Shown piece by piece: positions 1 through 8,524 of a stretch of 14,549 nucleotides of DNA. The notes under the pieces are model-generated. The model searched no databases. It had not been told where the DNA came from and was given only the letters and a program-made list of their open reading frames with translations. The position numbers were made by a program, and so were the translations under genes. Every line of letters starts with the position of its first letter. Positions within the stretch are counted from its first letter, which is position 1. Source of the DNA: Amphritea sp. (GTDB lineage: Bacteria > Pseudomonadota > Gammaproteobacteria > Pseudomonadales > Balneatricaceae); assembly GCA_018067325.1 (NCBI GenBank), contig JAGPUU010000173.1, forward strand, positions 1-14,549, written 5' to 3'.

Positions 1-707
1 CAATGGATGGGGCAACTCAGAATGTTTCCGCCACCGCCGACGTCACTATCAAAGCGTCCGATAAAGCACTGCAGGAAACCCGCAGCGGCGTTGAGATCAC
101 ATCCGGAACCGTGAAGAAGATCGAATCACTGCAACAACAGATCCAACACGCAACTGACGTGATCGTTCAGCTAGAGCAGCAGAGCTATAACATTGACGCT
201 GTACTGAGCGTTATTCAGGACATTGCCGAACAAACCAATCTGCTGGCGCTTAACGCTGCGATTGAGGCCGCCCGCGCAGGCGAGCAAGGTCGTGGCTTTG
301 CCGTAGTGGCAGATGAAGTGCGTACGCTCTCCCAGCGAACTCAGAACGCTACCGTTGAAATCAACGGCATCATCGGCTCGCTACAACAAAATGCAAAAGG
401 CGCGGCTCAGGTAATGGGACAGGCGAGTAAAGAAACCGAGTCGAACGTTAAAGAGGTTCAGGAAACATCCGCCGTTCTCTTTAATATTCAAAAAGAGATG
501 GAAGCGATTACTGAAACTAACCACAGCATCTCCGAATCAGTGAAGCAGAGCGGTGCTGCAACTCTGGAAATCGAAGGGGCGGTTAACGAGATCAATGAGG
601 GCAGTGAGCACGCCAAAGACAGAGTGATACGTTTATCATCAATCGCTATGCAGTTAAATAATCTGGCTACTGAGCTAGACAAGAAAGCTAAGCAGTTTAA
701 GCTCTGA
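1..707 (+). CDS. Methyl-accepting chemotaxis protein, C-terminal signalling domain (5' truncated)
   Basis: The reading frame is open from the left edge, so the true start, ligand-binding domain, membrane segments and HAMP domain lie outside the window. The visible 234 residues are the cytoplasmic four-helix coiled-coil that docks CheW and CheA. The highly conserved hairpin tip is clear: [20 protein letters not shown] followed by [15 protein letters not shown], roughly residues 73-107. The flanking arms are rich in Glu, Gln, Ala and Ser, as expected for methylation helices. The protein ends KKAKQFKL with no NWETF-like CheR-tethering pentapeptide. The arm after the tip is about 130-140 residues, which would suit a long (40-heptad) class receptor, but this was not aligned. 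The stimulus sensed cannot be told. It converges on dctD and ends just before a strong terminator. The family assignment is very secure. Confidence 0.96.
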   Translation, partial: MDGATQNVSATADVTIKASDKALQETRSGVEITSGTVKKIESLQQQIQHATDVIVQLEQQSYNIDAVLSVIQDIAEQTNLLALNAAIEAARAGEQGRGFAVVADEVRTLSQRTQNATVEINGIIGSLQQNAKGAAQVMGQASKETESNVKEVQETSAVLFNIQKEMEAITETNHSISESVKQSGAATLEIEGAVNEINEGSEHAKDRVIRLSSIAMQLNNLATELDKKAKQFKL

Positions 708-723
708 TCCAGACTCAAAGCAT

Positions 724-753
724 AAAAACGGCGGCCCTATGGCCGCCGTTTTT
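724..753. terminator. Bidirectional intrinsic terminator between the MCP gene and dctD
   Basis: A perfect 13-bp stem has arms AAAAACGGCGGCC (724-736) and GGCCGCCGTTTTT (741-753) around a CTAT loop. The GC-rich core has an A-run on the left and a T-run on the right, so it can stop transcription from both converging genes. It starts 16 nt after the MCP stop codon and ends 16 nt before the end of dctD. Confidence 0.93.
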
Positions 754-769
754 ATATCTGATACTGAGG

Positions 770-2164
770 TTACTTGTAGTCTTTCTTATCCAGTTCATAC
801 TTTTGCATTTTGTCATACAGCGTTTTGCGGGGAAGCCCTAAGGTCTCCTGGGTAAGCTTGAGTGAACCATTGTTACGGGAGAGTTCCTCTTCCAGCACTA
901 ACTTCTCAAACTGCTCGACCTGCTCTGGTAACGTCATACGTTTGCCCGGCGACTGCTCACTCTGCACCCCTACTGAAAAATCATAGTCCGCACCCAACAA
1001 CACATAACGCTCTGCAATATTACGCAACTCTCTAACATTACCCGGCCAGTGATGCGCTACCAGCGCTCTCAGCTTTTCAGCACTCAGCTGCGGGACCTCT
1101 TTCTGATACTGGGCCGATGCAATTAGCGCAAAGTGCTGAAACAGCATCGGAATATCTTCACGGCGCTCTCTCAACGGAGGGACTTCAAGACTCACGACAT
1201 TGAGTCGATAGTATAGATCTTCCCGATACTCGCCCTGTTCACTGAGTTCTCTCAGGTTCACTTTGGTGGCGGCCACTACCCGAATATCCAAAGCAATTAG
1301 CTCATTGGAGCCCAACCGCTCAATCGTTCTCTCCTCGAGCACCCGCAATAACTTAACTTGTAACGACGGCGACATGCTCTCAATTTCATCGAGAAACAGA
1401 GTGCCACCATTGGCATGTTCAAACTTTCCTATCCGGCGACTTTTAGCGTCGGTAAATGCCCCTTTTTCGTGGCCAAACAACTCGCTTTCAATCAGATGTT
1501 CCGGCACCGCACCACAGTTTATCGCCACAAAATTCTTATCACGTCGATTACTATGCTCGTGGATATAACGCGCAACCAGATCTTTACCCGAACCCGTTTC
1601 AGCCTGAACCAAAATATCAGCAGGCGTATCAGCAATTTGCTGAATCATTCCCCGAAGTTGTTGGATACGGTGCGAATTGCCAATAATCCGGGGACCAATC
1701 CCCCCCTGAGCTTCAAGTGCTTTACGTAAGCTTCTGTTCTCAAGGGTCAGGCGACGCTTCTCTGCCGCCCGGCGCACAACATCATTAAGCAGTTCAGAAG
1801 AAAAAGGCTTCTCAATAAAGTCGTAAGCACCATCACGCATGGCGCTCACGGCCATAGATATATCACCATGTCCGGTAATCAGGATAACCGGCAGGTCCGC
1901 ATCGATTTTTATGATCCGCTGCATTAACTCAAGACCGTCGATGCCAGGCATATTGATATCGCTGACCACGACGCCCGGCCAGTCACTGTTGAGAAGGCTC
2001 AATGCCTTCTCTGCACTATCTGCTGCCACGACTTCATATCCAGCAAGTTCCAGAGTCTGCCCGACGGCAATCCGTATATGCTTTTCATCATCAACTAACA
2101 AAATCTGATGCGGGTATTTCTCTTCAGCCGGAATTTCAGCACTCATCGACAGCTCTTCTTCCAT
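770..2164 (-). CDS. dctD: Sigma-54-dependent response regulator, DctD family
   Basis: This 464-residue protein is an NtrC-type activator that remodels sigma-54 RNA polymerase when phosphorylated by its partner DctB. In the known family it activates C4-dicarboxylate transport genes. The receiver domain (about 19-135) has acidic D25/D26, phospho-acceptor D69 in SDINMPG, T97 and K119. The AAA+ domain (about 158-390) has Walker A AETGSGKD (188-195), Walker B GTLFLDE (254-260) and the arginine-rich EYREDLYYRL segment (312-321). A Fis-type helix-turn-helix ends the protein (about 430-460). The sigma-54 contact loop reads GAFTDA (235-240) instead of canonical GAFTGA. It lies 12 nt after dctB in the same operon. 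The start at 2164 has a poor ribosome site; the Met at 2146 is preceded by GAAGAG and may be the true start. No target transporter is in the window. Confidence 0.93.
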   Translation of the reverse strand: MEEELSMSAEIPAEEKYPHQILLVDDEKHIRIAVGQTLELAGYEVVAADSAEKALSLLNSDWPGVVVSDINMPGIDGLELMQRIIKIDADLPVILITGHGDISMAVSAMRDGAYDFIEKPFSSELLNDVVRRAAEKRRLTLENRSLRKALEAQGGIGPRIIGNSHRIQQLRGMIQQIADTPADILVQAETGSGKDLVARYIHEHSNRRDKNFVAINCGAVPEHLIESELFGHEKGAFTDAKSRRIGKFEHANGGTLFLDEIESMSPSLQVKLLRVLEERTIERLGSNELIALDIRVVAATKVNLRELSEQGEYREDLYYRLNVVSLEVPPLRERREDIPMLFQHFALIASAQYQKEVPQLSAEKLRALVAHHWPGNVRELRNIAERYVLLGADYDFSVGVQSEQSPGKRMTLPEQVEQFEKLVLEEELSRNNGSLKLTQETLGLPRKTLYDKMQKYELDKKDYK

Positions 2165-2176
2165 AACAGTTTCAAA

Positions 2177-4420
2177 TTATTCTAACCCGACTAGTGACGC
2201 CGACGCATCAGCCGTCGGTAAATTGATGGTAAACATCGCACCACCCAGCGGATGGTTACCCACACTCAACTGGCCGTCCATAGACTCTATAATACGATGG
2301 GAAATGGACAGACCCAGCCCTAAGCCCTGACCCGCTTTTTTGGTTGTGTAAAAAGGCTCAAAGACTTTACCCAATTCCGACACAGGAATACCCGGGCCAT
2401 GATCACGAAATGAGATAAGTAGCCGGCTTTCCTCTCGTGCTATCGCAATCTCTATCCACTTTTCAGGTTGGCCCTCCATCGCCTGCAGCGCATTACTGAT
2501 CAAATTGACGACCACTTGCTCGAGACGCAACATATCCCCTAGCACGAAGACCTGATCGAGCTTATTCGGCCACTCAATCTTCGCATTAGCCTTATCCAGC
2601 CTGCCATACATGATCGACATCGCGCCGTCACGGACCGCTTTCAAGCTCACTAAGGTCGACTGACCGGTTGTTTTACGGGAAAACTCTTTCAGCGGCGCAA
2701 TTATTTTCGCCATCCGCTGGGTCAGACCGCTAATTTCACGCAGATTAGAATTAACCGGCTCTGTTTTACCCATTTTAAGAAAAGATAGCGCATTATCAGT
2801 GTAACTTCGAATGGCTGTAAGCGGCTGATTAAGCTCATGATTTATCCCCGCCGACATCTGCCCTATTACGGCTAGCTTGGCGGTCTGAATCAGCTCATTC
2901 TGAGTATGCTTGTGCTCTTCAACTTCCTGCAGAAGTCGGGCATTCGCCCGGGTTAGATCCTGGGTACGCTCAGACACCCGGTATTCAAGCTGATCCCGGG
3001 CTTCTCGGAGCTGCTCCTCATTCTCTTTACGCTCGGTGACATCATGAATGGTAACGACAAAACGACTGGCATTGCTGTCGGACATCCTGCCAATAATCAA
3101 TTCAATAGGAAACATCGAACCATTAGCGCGCACCCCCGAGGCTTCAATCATCAGCTCCGCTGGCTGACTTACCTCATCCTGATGGGAAATATGCTGCCAA
3201 CAAACGGCCCGATCCTCCTGTCCGATTAGCTTACTGAAATACTCTCCCGCAATCAGGTCAGCATTGTAGCCAAACAGCTTTTCAGCCGTCGGATTAAATG
3301 ATTCGATCAAACCATGAGCATCCAGCGTAATCAGGCCGGCGTGTGTGTTATCGATTATCGCCCTAACCCTTGCCTCACTTCGCTCTAATGACAGCGTTTG
3401 CTGACGTTTAAACCGGGCTCGCTCATGGGAAATTCTTCTCCGAGCCATCAAAAACAGCACCAGGAACACCAGGGCGCTATAAATAAAACCGGCCAACAGA
3501 GCATTATTAATAACCCGCCGATCTACCGATTTAAGATCGGCAAGGATAGAAACATTAAATCCCGCGTCGGGCACCATTCGGATCTGCTGGAGGTATTTAC
3601 GGGTCTCGACCCCATCCAGGGCTTGGTTATCAATTCTATCCCCCTCGATCAGGGTCACCACTTCACTATCAAGAAGACGCTTACGCTCCAAAATCGGCAG
3701 TGAAGTTAATTCATGATCTCCGTAACGCAGACTGGAGATAATCCTCTTCAAGTCAGACTGAGGCAGTGGCTCCAATGTGCGGAACTTCCATTCCGAGCGG
3801 GTACTAATAAAAATAACCCCGTCTTCATCGGTTACCAAAATATCGGTCTGAGGGTCATTCCAGTCGGTTTCAATATCATTGAGATCGATTTTAACCACGA
3901 TCACCCCGAGAATATTGCCCCGATACTCCACCGGATAAGAGAAAAAATATCCGCGCTTCTTAGAGGTAGAGCCCAGGGCAAAATAACGCCCCTCTCCCCC
4001 CCCGAGTGCATCCTTAAAATAGGGACGAAAAGAAAAATTACGCCCCACGAAAGTTCCTTCCTGCGACCAGTTACTCGCCGCCAGGGTATTTCCTTCGGTA
4101 TCCATCAGGTAGGAATCCGAAGCACCGATGGTTTTATTCACTTTTTCAAGATAGAGGTTTGCTCTGAATATCCCATCGCTTTCGGGCAGAAGAAGCAGGT
4201 TCACCAGTTCAGAATGCGAAGACAGCAGTTTGGGTAGATCTTTGTAGCGATCAAGCTCCTGCTGCAGACTCAGTACATATCGATTAAGGTCTGCAGATGC
4301 ACTTTGCTGAAGATCGCCAATCGCCCGGGTGCGGCTCATAGAAACAGTCTGATAAATAACCAGGGCAAACAGCGCTAATAACAGCAGAACCAGCAGCGGA
4401 CGTAACCGTGTTTTAATCAC
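2177..4420 (-). CDS. dctB: Sensor histidine kinase, DctB family, with extra PAS domain
   Basis: This is an inner-membrane kinase that in the known family senses periplasmic C4-dicarboxylates and phosphorylates DctD. I chose the GTG at 4420 because AGGA lies 6 nt upstream of it; an ATG at 4477 in the same frame would add 19 residues that look untranslated and leave the first membrane helix internal. From the GTG (747 aa): TM1 about 8-24, a periplasmic double-PAS (dCache-like) sensor about 25-304, TM2 about 305-325, a cytosolic PAS domain about 348-463, and a coiled coil rich in Glu, Arg and Leu. The HisKA box GQMSAGINHELNQPL has phospho-His 528. The ATPase domain has the N box NLISNALQAM (N639, N643), G1 DHGPGIP, F box FEPFYTTK and G2 GQGLGLGLS. 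Rhizobial DctB lacks the cytosolic PAS domain as far as I recall, so intracellular input is likely here. The ligand is inferred from family only. Confidence 0.9.
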   Translation of the reverse strand: MIKTRLRPLLVLLLLALFALVIYQTVSMSRTRAIGDLQQSASADLNRYVLSLQQELDRYKDLPKLLSSHSELVNLLLLPESDGIFRANLYLEKVNKTIGASDSYLMDTEGNTLAASNWSQEGTFVGRNFSFRPYFKDALGGGEGRYFALGSTSKKRGYFFSYPVEYRGNILGVIVVKIDLNDIETDWNDPQTDILVTDEDGVIFISTRSEWKFRTLEPLPQSDLKRIISSLRYGDHELTSLPILERKRLLDSEVVTLIEGDRIDNQALDGVETRKYLQQIRMVPDAGFNVSILADLKSVDRRVINNALLAGFIYSALVFLVLFLMARRRISHERARFKRQQTLSLERSEARVRAIIDNTHAGLITLDAHGLIESFNPTAEKLFGYNADLIAGEYFSKLIGQEDRAVCWQHISHQDEVSQPAELMIEASGVRANGSMFPIELIIGRMSDSNASRFVVTIHDVTERKENEEQLREARDQLEYRVSERTQDLTRANARLLQEVEEHKHTQNELIQTAKLAVIGQMSAGINHELNQPLTAIRSYTDNALSFLKMGKTEPVNSNLREISGLTQRMAKIIAPLKEFSRKTTGQSTLVSLKAVRDGAMSIMYGRLDKANAKIEWPNKLDQVFVLGDMLRLEQVVVNLISNALQAMEGQPEKWIEIAIAREESRLLISFRDHGPGIPVSELGKVFEPFYTTKKAGQGLGLGLSISHRIIESMDGQLSVGNHPLGGAMFTINLPTADASASLVGLE

Positions 4421-4507
4421 TCGATATCCTGTAGTACAGTTACAAAAAGCAAAATAACTATGGCTAAAAAAGCCCATAACTCATTTTAAAACAACTAAAC
4501 AAAGATA

Positions 4508-4532
4508 ATTCTTGTAATTTATTTACAAGAAT
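4508..4532. promoter_or_regulatory. Palindromic operator resembling a HexR site, dctB/pyk spacer
   Basis: Perfect 10-bp arms ATTCTTGTAA (4508-4517) and TTACAAGAAT (4523-4532) flank a 5-bp centre. The core TGTAATTTATTTACA differs at two central positions from the HexR motif I recall for Shewanella, TGTAATTAAATTACA. HexR is a KDPG-responsive regulator of central carbon genes, and pyruvate kinase is among its known targets. The site is 129 bp before pyk and 87 bp before the dctB start, so it could act on either gene. The assignment to HexR is inference; the palindrome itself is certain. Confidence 0.5.
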
Positions 4533-4661
4533 GTTGATATAAGCTTAACAAATAGAGCCTAAAGGCCTTAAATACTATTGCTATAGCCATATGTTGTAAT
4601 AGAAACAGCTTATAAAGTCTAACAGGTAAAACTGTACCACCGTCCATCGGATAAACTAATC

Positions 4662-6101
4662 ATGCAAAAACGCACTAAAATCGTTGCTACTCTCGGCCCT
4701 TCCACTGATAAGCCAGGCATTCTCGATCAACTGATACGCGCTGGCGTGAATGTTGTACGACTCAACTTTTCTCACGGCAGCGCCGACGATCACCGTCAGC
4801 GGGCTGCAGAAGTGCGCAAGTTATCTAAGCAGCTGGCAATACCCGTAGCTATCCTTGGTGACCTACAGGGCCCTAAAATCCGCATCGCCCGTTTTAAAGA
4901 CGACATGAAAATCAAACTGGCCGTCGGTGATCATTTCGCCCTTGATTCAGATTTAGACACCTATGCCGGTGATCAAACACAGGTAGGTATCGACTATAAA
5001 GCACTGCCGGGAGACAGTCGTCCCGGCGATGTACTGCTGCTTGATGACGGTCGCGTACAGTTCAAAGTTGTCGATGTTCAGGGTACCCGGATCAACTGCG
5101 AAGTCATCATTGGCGGCCCGCTGTCCAACAACAAGGGGATCAACCGTCAAGGCGGTGGTCTTTCTGCAGCAGCTCTGACCGATAAAGACAAGCAGGACAT
5201 TCTGGTCGCCGCCGATATTGATGTGGACTATATCGCTGTCTCTTTCCCACGCAGCTCTGCAGATCTGATCGAAGCACGCCAACTACTCGACCAGGCCGGC
5301 AGCAAGGCAGAGATTATTGCCAAAGTAGAACGGGCAGAGACTGTCAGCTCTAACGAAGCACTGGACGATATCATTCTCGCCTCCGATGGCGTCATGGTTG
5401 CCCGTGGAGACCTGGGCGTCGAGATTGGCGATGCTGAGCTGATCGGCGTGCAGAAGCATATGATTAATCGCGCACGTGAGCTGAACCGATTCATCATCAC
5501 CGCAACACAGATGATGGAAACCATGGTTCAAAACCCGATGCCCACCCGTGCAGAAGTATTCGATGTAGCCAACGCGGTCCTCGATGGTACCGATGCGGTC
5601 ATGCTTTCCGCAGAAACTGCCGCTGGCGACTATCCAGTTGAAGTGGTGCAGGCTATGACTAAGATCTGCCTGGGAGCAGAGAAACATCAACTGTCGCGAC
5701 CCGCCCCTACAGGCATCACCCAGCGCTGTGAACATATCGATGAAACCATTGCCCGCTCAGCGATGTATACCGCTAACCACCTGGTCGGCGTAAAAGCGAT
5801 TATCTGTCTCACCGAGTCAGGATCAACGCCCCGCTGGATGTCCCGCATTCGATCCGGCCTCCCTATCATCGCCCTCACGCGCAATGAACGCGCTATGCGC
5901 CGTATGGCGCTATACCGAGGAGTCGAGCCTATGATGTTCGACGCTACCGGGCTGGAGATAGAAGAGCTCAACACCCAGGTACTTGAGAACCTTAAAACAA
6001 AAGGCCTCCTAGACAGCGGCGACCTGGTTCTCCTGACCCGCGGAGCCGTCATCGGCAGTGGAAATGGCACCAACTCCATGCAGGTTCTTCAGGTACCCTG
6101 A
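4662..6101 (+). CDS. pyk: Pyruvate kinase, PykA (type II)-like
   Basis: This cytosolic enzyme converts phosphoenolpyruvate and ADP to pyruvate and ATP, the last step of lower glycolysis and of the Entner-Doudoroff route. At 479 residues it is the usual length for the PykA class. Visible motifs: KIVATLGPS at the N-terminus, substrate-binding R33 in [19 protein letters not shown] (66-75), a B domain about 73-169, and [15 protein letters not shown], which closely resembles E. coli PykA. The signature around catalytic K221 is IIAKVE, with metal ligands E223 and D250 in [14 protein letters not shown] and [20 protein letters not shown] complete the active-site barrel. The C-terminal allosteric domain is intact. 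The ribosome site before the ATG is weak. The gene is divergent from dctB and probably monocistronic, since hairpins and a new promoter follow. The HexR-like site upstream suggests control by sugar-acid flux. Confidence 0.97.
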   Translation: MQKRTKIVATLGPSTDKPGILDQLIRAGVNVVRLNFSHGSADDHRQRAAEVRKLSKQLAIPVAILGDLQGPKIRIARFKDDMKIKLAVGDHFALDSDLDTYAGDQTQVGIDYKALPGDSRPGDVLLLDDGRVQFKVVDVQGTRINCEVIIGGPLSNNKGINRQGGGLSAAALTDKDKQDILVAADIDVDYIAVSFPRSSADLIEARQLLDQAGSKAEIIAKVERAETVSSNEALDDIILASDGVMVARGDLGVEIGDAELIGVQKHMINRARELNRFIITATQMMETMVQNPMPTRAEVFDVANAVLDGTDAVMLSAETAAGDYPVEVVQAMTKICLGAEKHQLSRPAPTGITQRCEHIDETIARSAMYTANHLVGVKAIICLTESGSTPRWMSRIRSGLPIIALTRNERAMRRMALYRGVEPMMFDATGLEIEELNTQVLENLKTKGLLDSGDLVLLTRGAVIGSGNGTNSMQVLQVP

Positions 6102-6112
6102 TACCTTCTCAA

Positions 6113-6155
6113 AGAGCGGTAGCCCGATAGAATTCCCCATCGGGCTGCTCTACCC
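6113..6155 (+). terminator. Likely terminator after pyk
   Basis: An 8-bp perfect stem AGCCCGAT (6121-6128) / ATCGGGCT (6139-6146) starts 19 nt after the pyk stop. It can be extended by AGAGC/GCTCT arms with a 3-nt bulge. The following T-tract is broken (ACCCTTTCT), so termination may be incomplete. Confidence 0.6.
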
Positions 6156-6223
6156 TTTCTGTCAAAAAACATAATTCCCTGTACCTGTAGATACCACAGG
6201 GTTATGTTTAGCAAATGCTGCGC

Positions 6224-6229
6224 TATAAT
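6224..6229 (+). promoter_or_regulatory. Candidate -10 box for gshA
   Basis: A perfect TATAAT lies 33 nt upstream of the gshA GTG. No good -35 hexamer sits 16-18 bp upstream (the best is TTATGT), so an activator or weak basal promoter is possible. A small CCCTGT/ACAGGG dyad (6177-6182, 6196-6201) lies just upstream and could be a binding site. Confidence 0.4.
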
Positions 6230-6262
6230 AGCGCTCTTTTTCTCTGGTAAAGGTATCCCGAC

Positions 6263-7828
6263 GTGTCTGAGGCACTGAAACAGAATCTGAAATTACTTAC
6301 TGAGAATGGCCAGATTCTGGCGCTCGACGGCATCCTTCACGGTATAGAGAAGGAAGGCCTGCGAGTCGACACTCAGTGTTCCATCAGTCAGACCGGCCAC
6401 CCTACGACTTTGGGCTCTGCGCTGACTCACAGCCATATCACAACCGACTATTCGGAAGCGTTGCTAGAATTCATTACCCCCGCATTCAAAGAATCTGGGG
6501 ATGCGCTGGATTTTCTCCAACAACTTCACTGCTATACCTACCAGCAGCTAGGAGAAGAGGAGCTTTGGGCCGCCAGCATGCCTTGTAGAATTAAGGGTGA
6601 AGACGCGATACAGATCGCTCGTTTTGGCAGTTCCAATGTCGGCCGACTAAAATATATTTATCGCATTGGTCTAGAGCATCGTTACGGTAAGATGATGCAG
6701 GCAATAGCAGGCATTCACTACAACTTTTCGCTGCCAGAAACCCTCTGGCCTGTCCTGCGTGAACTGCAAGGCAGCCAGGACAGCCTGCAACAATTCCGCT
6801 CATCCGGCTACTTCACACTCATCCGCAACTTCCGCCGCTCGTCATGGTTACTACTTTATCTGTTTGGTGCGTCTCCAGCCCTCTCCTCCAGCTTTATGTG
6901 CGGCCAGAGCCACGATCTGGAATCCTGGGATGAAAAGACACTCTATCGCCCTTATGCAACTTCGCTGCGCATGAGCGACCTGGGATATTCCAACAAGGCT
7001 CAGGCCGATCTGAATATCTGCTTCAATCACCTGGACACCTATATTCACACCCTGACGCTTGCAATCAACACCCCTTACCCTGCTTACGAGCAGCTCGGGG
7101 TCAAGACAGACCAGGGCTATAAACAGCTGAATAACTGCGTGCTGCAGATCGAAAACGAATACTACAGCGATATTCGCCCTAAGCGGGTAGCGCTATCGGG
7201 AGAAAAACCGATACATGCCCTCAGTGAGCGAGGCGTGGAGTATATCGAAGTACGCAATACCGATATCAACCCACTGCTACCGCTGGGTATCGATCAGCAA
7301 CAGTCCAACTTCCTCGATGCATTCCTGGTGACATGCTTGCTATCAGACCCTGGCGAAGTCTCCGATAAGGAATGCGATCTGATTGATAAGAACAATAACC
7401 TGGTCGTAAACAGAGGGCGTGAGCCAGGCCTTACACTGACTCGAAATGATCAGCAGTTAAGTGTTCCCGAATGGGGCGGGCAGATTCTAAATGATATCCG
7501 TGAAACAGCGGTGGTTCTCGATGAGATAGCCGGCGACACCCGCTACTCAGAAGCTGTGGCAGCACAACAAGCGAAACTTGATAATCCGCAACTAACGCCC
7601 TCCGCACAGATACTGGAGGCGATGCAGACATCGGGACTCGGCTATGAAGCATTCACCTTGCAGCAAAGCCGAATGCACCGGGAGAGCATCACCGACACAG
7701 GCTTAAGTTCAGAACAGCAGGATTATCTGGACAAGCTAACCGTTAGCTCTAAGGATGAGCAGACTCAGATAGAGATGAGTGATACGCAGGGATTTGATGA
7801 TTATCTGGCGGATTATCTCGCCCAATAA
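6263..7828 (+). CDS. gshA: Glutamate-cysteine ligase (gamma-glutamylcysteine synthetase)
   Basis: This enzyme catalyses the ATP-dependent joining of L-glutamate and L-cysteine, the first and rate-limiting step of glutathione synthesis in the cytosol. The 521 residues match the length of E. coli GshA (518). The N-terminal GIEKEGLR (27-34), which supplies metal and ATP ligands in this family, is followed by THSHITTDYSEALLEFITP, the classic type 1 GCL signature. The RYGKMMQAIAGIHYNFSLPE and GVEYIEVRNTDINPL motifs are also intact. The start is a GTG at 6263 with AAAGG about 9 nt upstream; no ATG is available nearby. The partner gshB is not in the window. The gene has its own candidate -10 and ends at a strong terminator shared with the converging FliL-like gene. 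Its closeness to katA about 4 kb away may be incidental. Confidence 0.97.
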   Translation: MSEALKQNLKLLTENGQILALDGILHGIEKEGLRVDTQCSISQTGHPTTLGSALTHSHITTDYSEALLEFITPAFKESGDALDFLQQLHCYTYQQLGEEELWAASMPCRIKGEDAIQIARFGSSNVGRLKYIYRIGLEHRYGKMMQAIAGIHYNFSLPETLWPVLRELQGSQDSLQQFRSSGYFTLIRNFRRSSWLLLYLFGASPALSSSFMCGQSHDLESWDEKTLYRPYATSLRMSDLGYSNKAQADLNICFNHLDTYIHTLTLAINTPYPAYEQLGVKTDQGYKQLNNCVLQIENEYYSDIRPKRVALSGEKPIHALSERGVEYIEVRNTDINPLLPLGIDQQQSNFLDAFLVTCLLSDPGEVSDKECDLIDKNNNLVVNRGREPGLTLTRNDQQLSVPEWGGQILNDIRETAVVLDEIAGDTRYSEAVAAQQAKLDNPQLTPSAQILEAMQTSGLGYEAFTLQQSRMHRESITDTGLSSEQQDYLDKLTVSSKDEQTQIEMSDTQGFDDYLADYLAQ

Positions 7829-7848
7829 GTCATTCATGAAAAACAACG

Positions 7849-7882
7849 CAAAAAAAAACCCGCTATGCGGGCTTTTTTTTGC
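7849..7882. terminator. Bidirectional intrinsic terminator between gshA and the FliL-like gene
   Basis: A GC stem CCCGC (7859-7863) / GCGGG (7867-7871) with a TAT loop is flanked by nine or more A residues on the left and eight T residues on the right. Either strand therefore gives a hairpin plus U-tract. It begins 20 nt after gshA and ends 6 nt before the end of the converging gene. Confidence 0.93.
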
Positions 7883-7888
7883 TTCAAC

Positions 7889-8296
7889 TTACTGCAATAC
7901 GAAACTGGTGAAAAACAGATCGGCTACAAAAGCTTCTCCTTCTTCCGCCAACAGCACTTTCTGCACTTTATCAAGCGCTTCCTGAGCCAGAACATGCTGG
8001 GCATCAACCGTCTTAAGCTGATCTTCCTCTTTTGAGCTCAGCAGCATCAAAATTTCATGCCGAACCTCGGGCTTATGATAGTTCACCGCATGGTGCGCTG
8101 CAGGACTGGTCACCTCAATGGTAATCTCACATTTCAAAAACCGCAGCTTACCCGGGCTGACAAAATTAGACACGAAGGGCTTCATCTCAATATAGTTTAC
8201 ATAGTCATCTTCAGCGCCTTCTACAGGCTCATCTGCAGCCCAGGCAGGCTGTATCAGCGCTCCCAGAAACACCATCAGCAATAAACGTTTCAACAT
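7889..8296 (-). CDS. Secreted FliL-domain protein (flagellar FliL-like)
   Basis: This small protein of 135 residues looks like the FliL C-terminal domain: YIEMKPFVSNF, GKLRFLKCEITIEV, a helical middle (HKPEVRHEILMLLSSK) and the typical ending VLLAEEGEAFVADLFFTSFVLQ. FliL proper is a single-pass inner-membrane protein whose periplasmic domain rings the flagellar stator and supports torque. Here residues 1-21 (MLKRLLLMVFLGALIQPAWAA) look like a cleavable signal peptide with an AWA-A site, so the mature protein would be free in the periplasm. AGGA 8 nt upstream supports the ATG. It stands alone, not in a flagellar operon, convergent with gshA and divergent from rsd. A role near the flagellar motor is inferred from the domain only. 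The domain assignment is fairly sure; the function is open. Confidence 0.82.
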   Translation of the reverse strand: MLKRLLLMVFLGALIQPAWAADEPVEGAEDDYVNYIEMKPFVSNFVSPGKLRFLKCEITIEVTSPAAHHAVNYHKPEVRHEILMLLSSKEEDQLKTVDAQHVLAQEALDKVQKVLLAEEGEAFVADLFFTSFVLQ

Positions 8297-8412
8297 ATTA
8301 AGCTTCCTAACCGGGTTAATGAGACGCGTTCAATCTCAAAACAACGAATTAATCATAGAGTTAGCTCTATTTGTACCATTTCTGACGAAAAATATCAGCG
8401 TCCCTCATCTAA

Positions 8413-8430
8413 CTTTGAGTAACCTCAAAG
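8413..8430. repeat. Dyad CTTTGAG / CTCAAAG upstream of rsd
   Basis: Perfect 7-bp arms (8413-8419 and 8424-8430) flank TAAC, about 95 nt before the rsd start in the divergent spacer between the FliL-like gene and rsd. It could be an operator or a leader hairpin. I do not recognise the regulator. No convincing -35/-10 pair was seen in the spacer; TTGCCT (8447) with TAGTAT (8471) at 18-bp spacing is the best weak candidate. Confidence 0.4.
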
Positions 8431-8524
8431 GAAAGCACTTCTGCTATTGCCTAGTTCACAACGATAGGATTAGTATTGAGAACAAGTAGTCGTAAGTACT
8501 ATTTTTATAACAAGGAGGCCAGCT

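Noticed and set aside
3713..4237. 174-codon plus-strand ORF opposite dctB
   Set aside because: It is a shadow of the dctB periplasmic sensor coding region; the peptide has no domain and the opposite strand encodes a clear kinase.
4420..4477. Upstream ATG start for dctB adding 19 residues
   Set aside because: The extension is not like a membrane sensor N-terminus and lacks a ribosome site, while the GTG has AGGA at good spacing.
4421..4661. Sigma-54 promoter (GG-N10-GC) for dctB or pyk
   Set aside because: No TGGCAC-N5-TTGC-like element was found on either strand of the spacer.
5283..5735. 150-codon minus-strand ORF opposite pyk
   Set aside because: It is antisense to the conserved pyruvate kinase active-site region and has a Cys/His-rich, random-looking composition.
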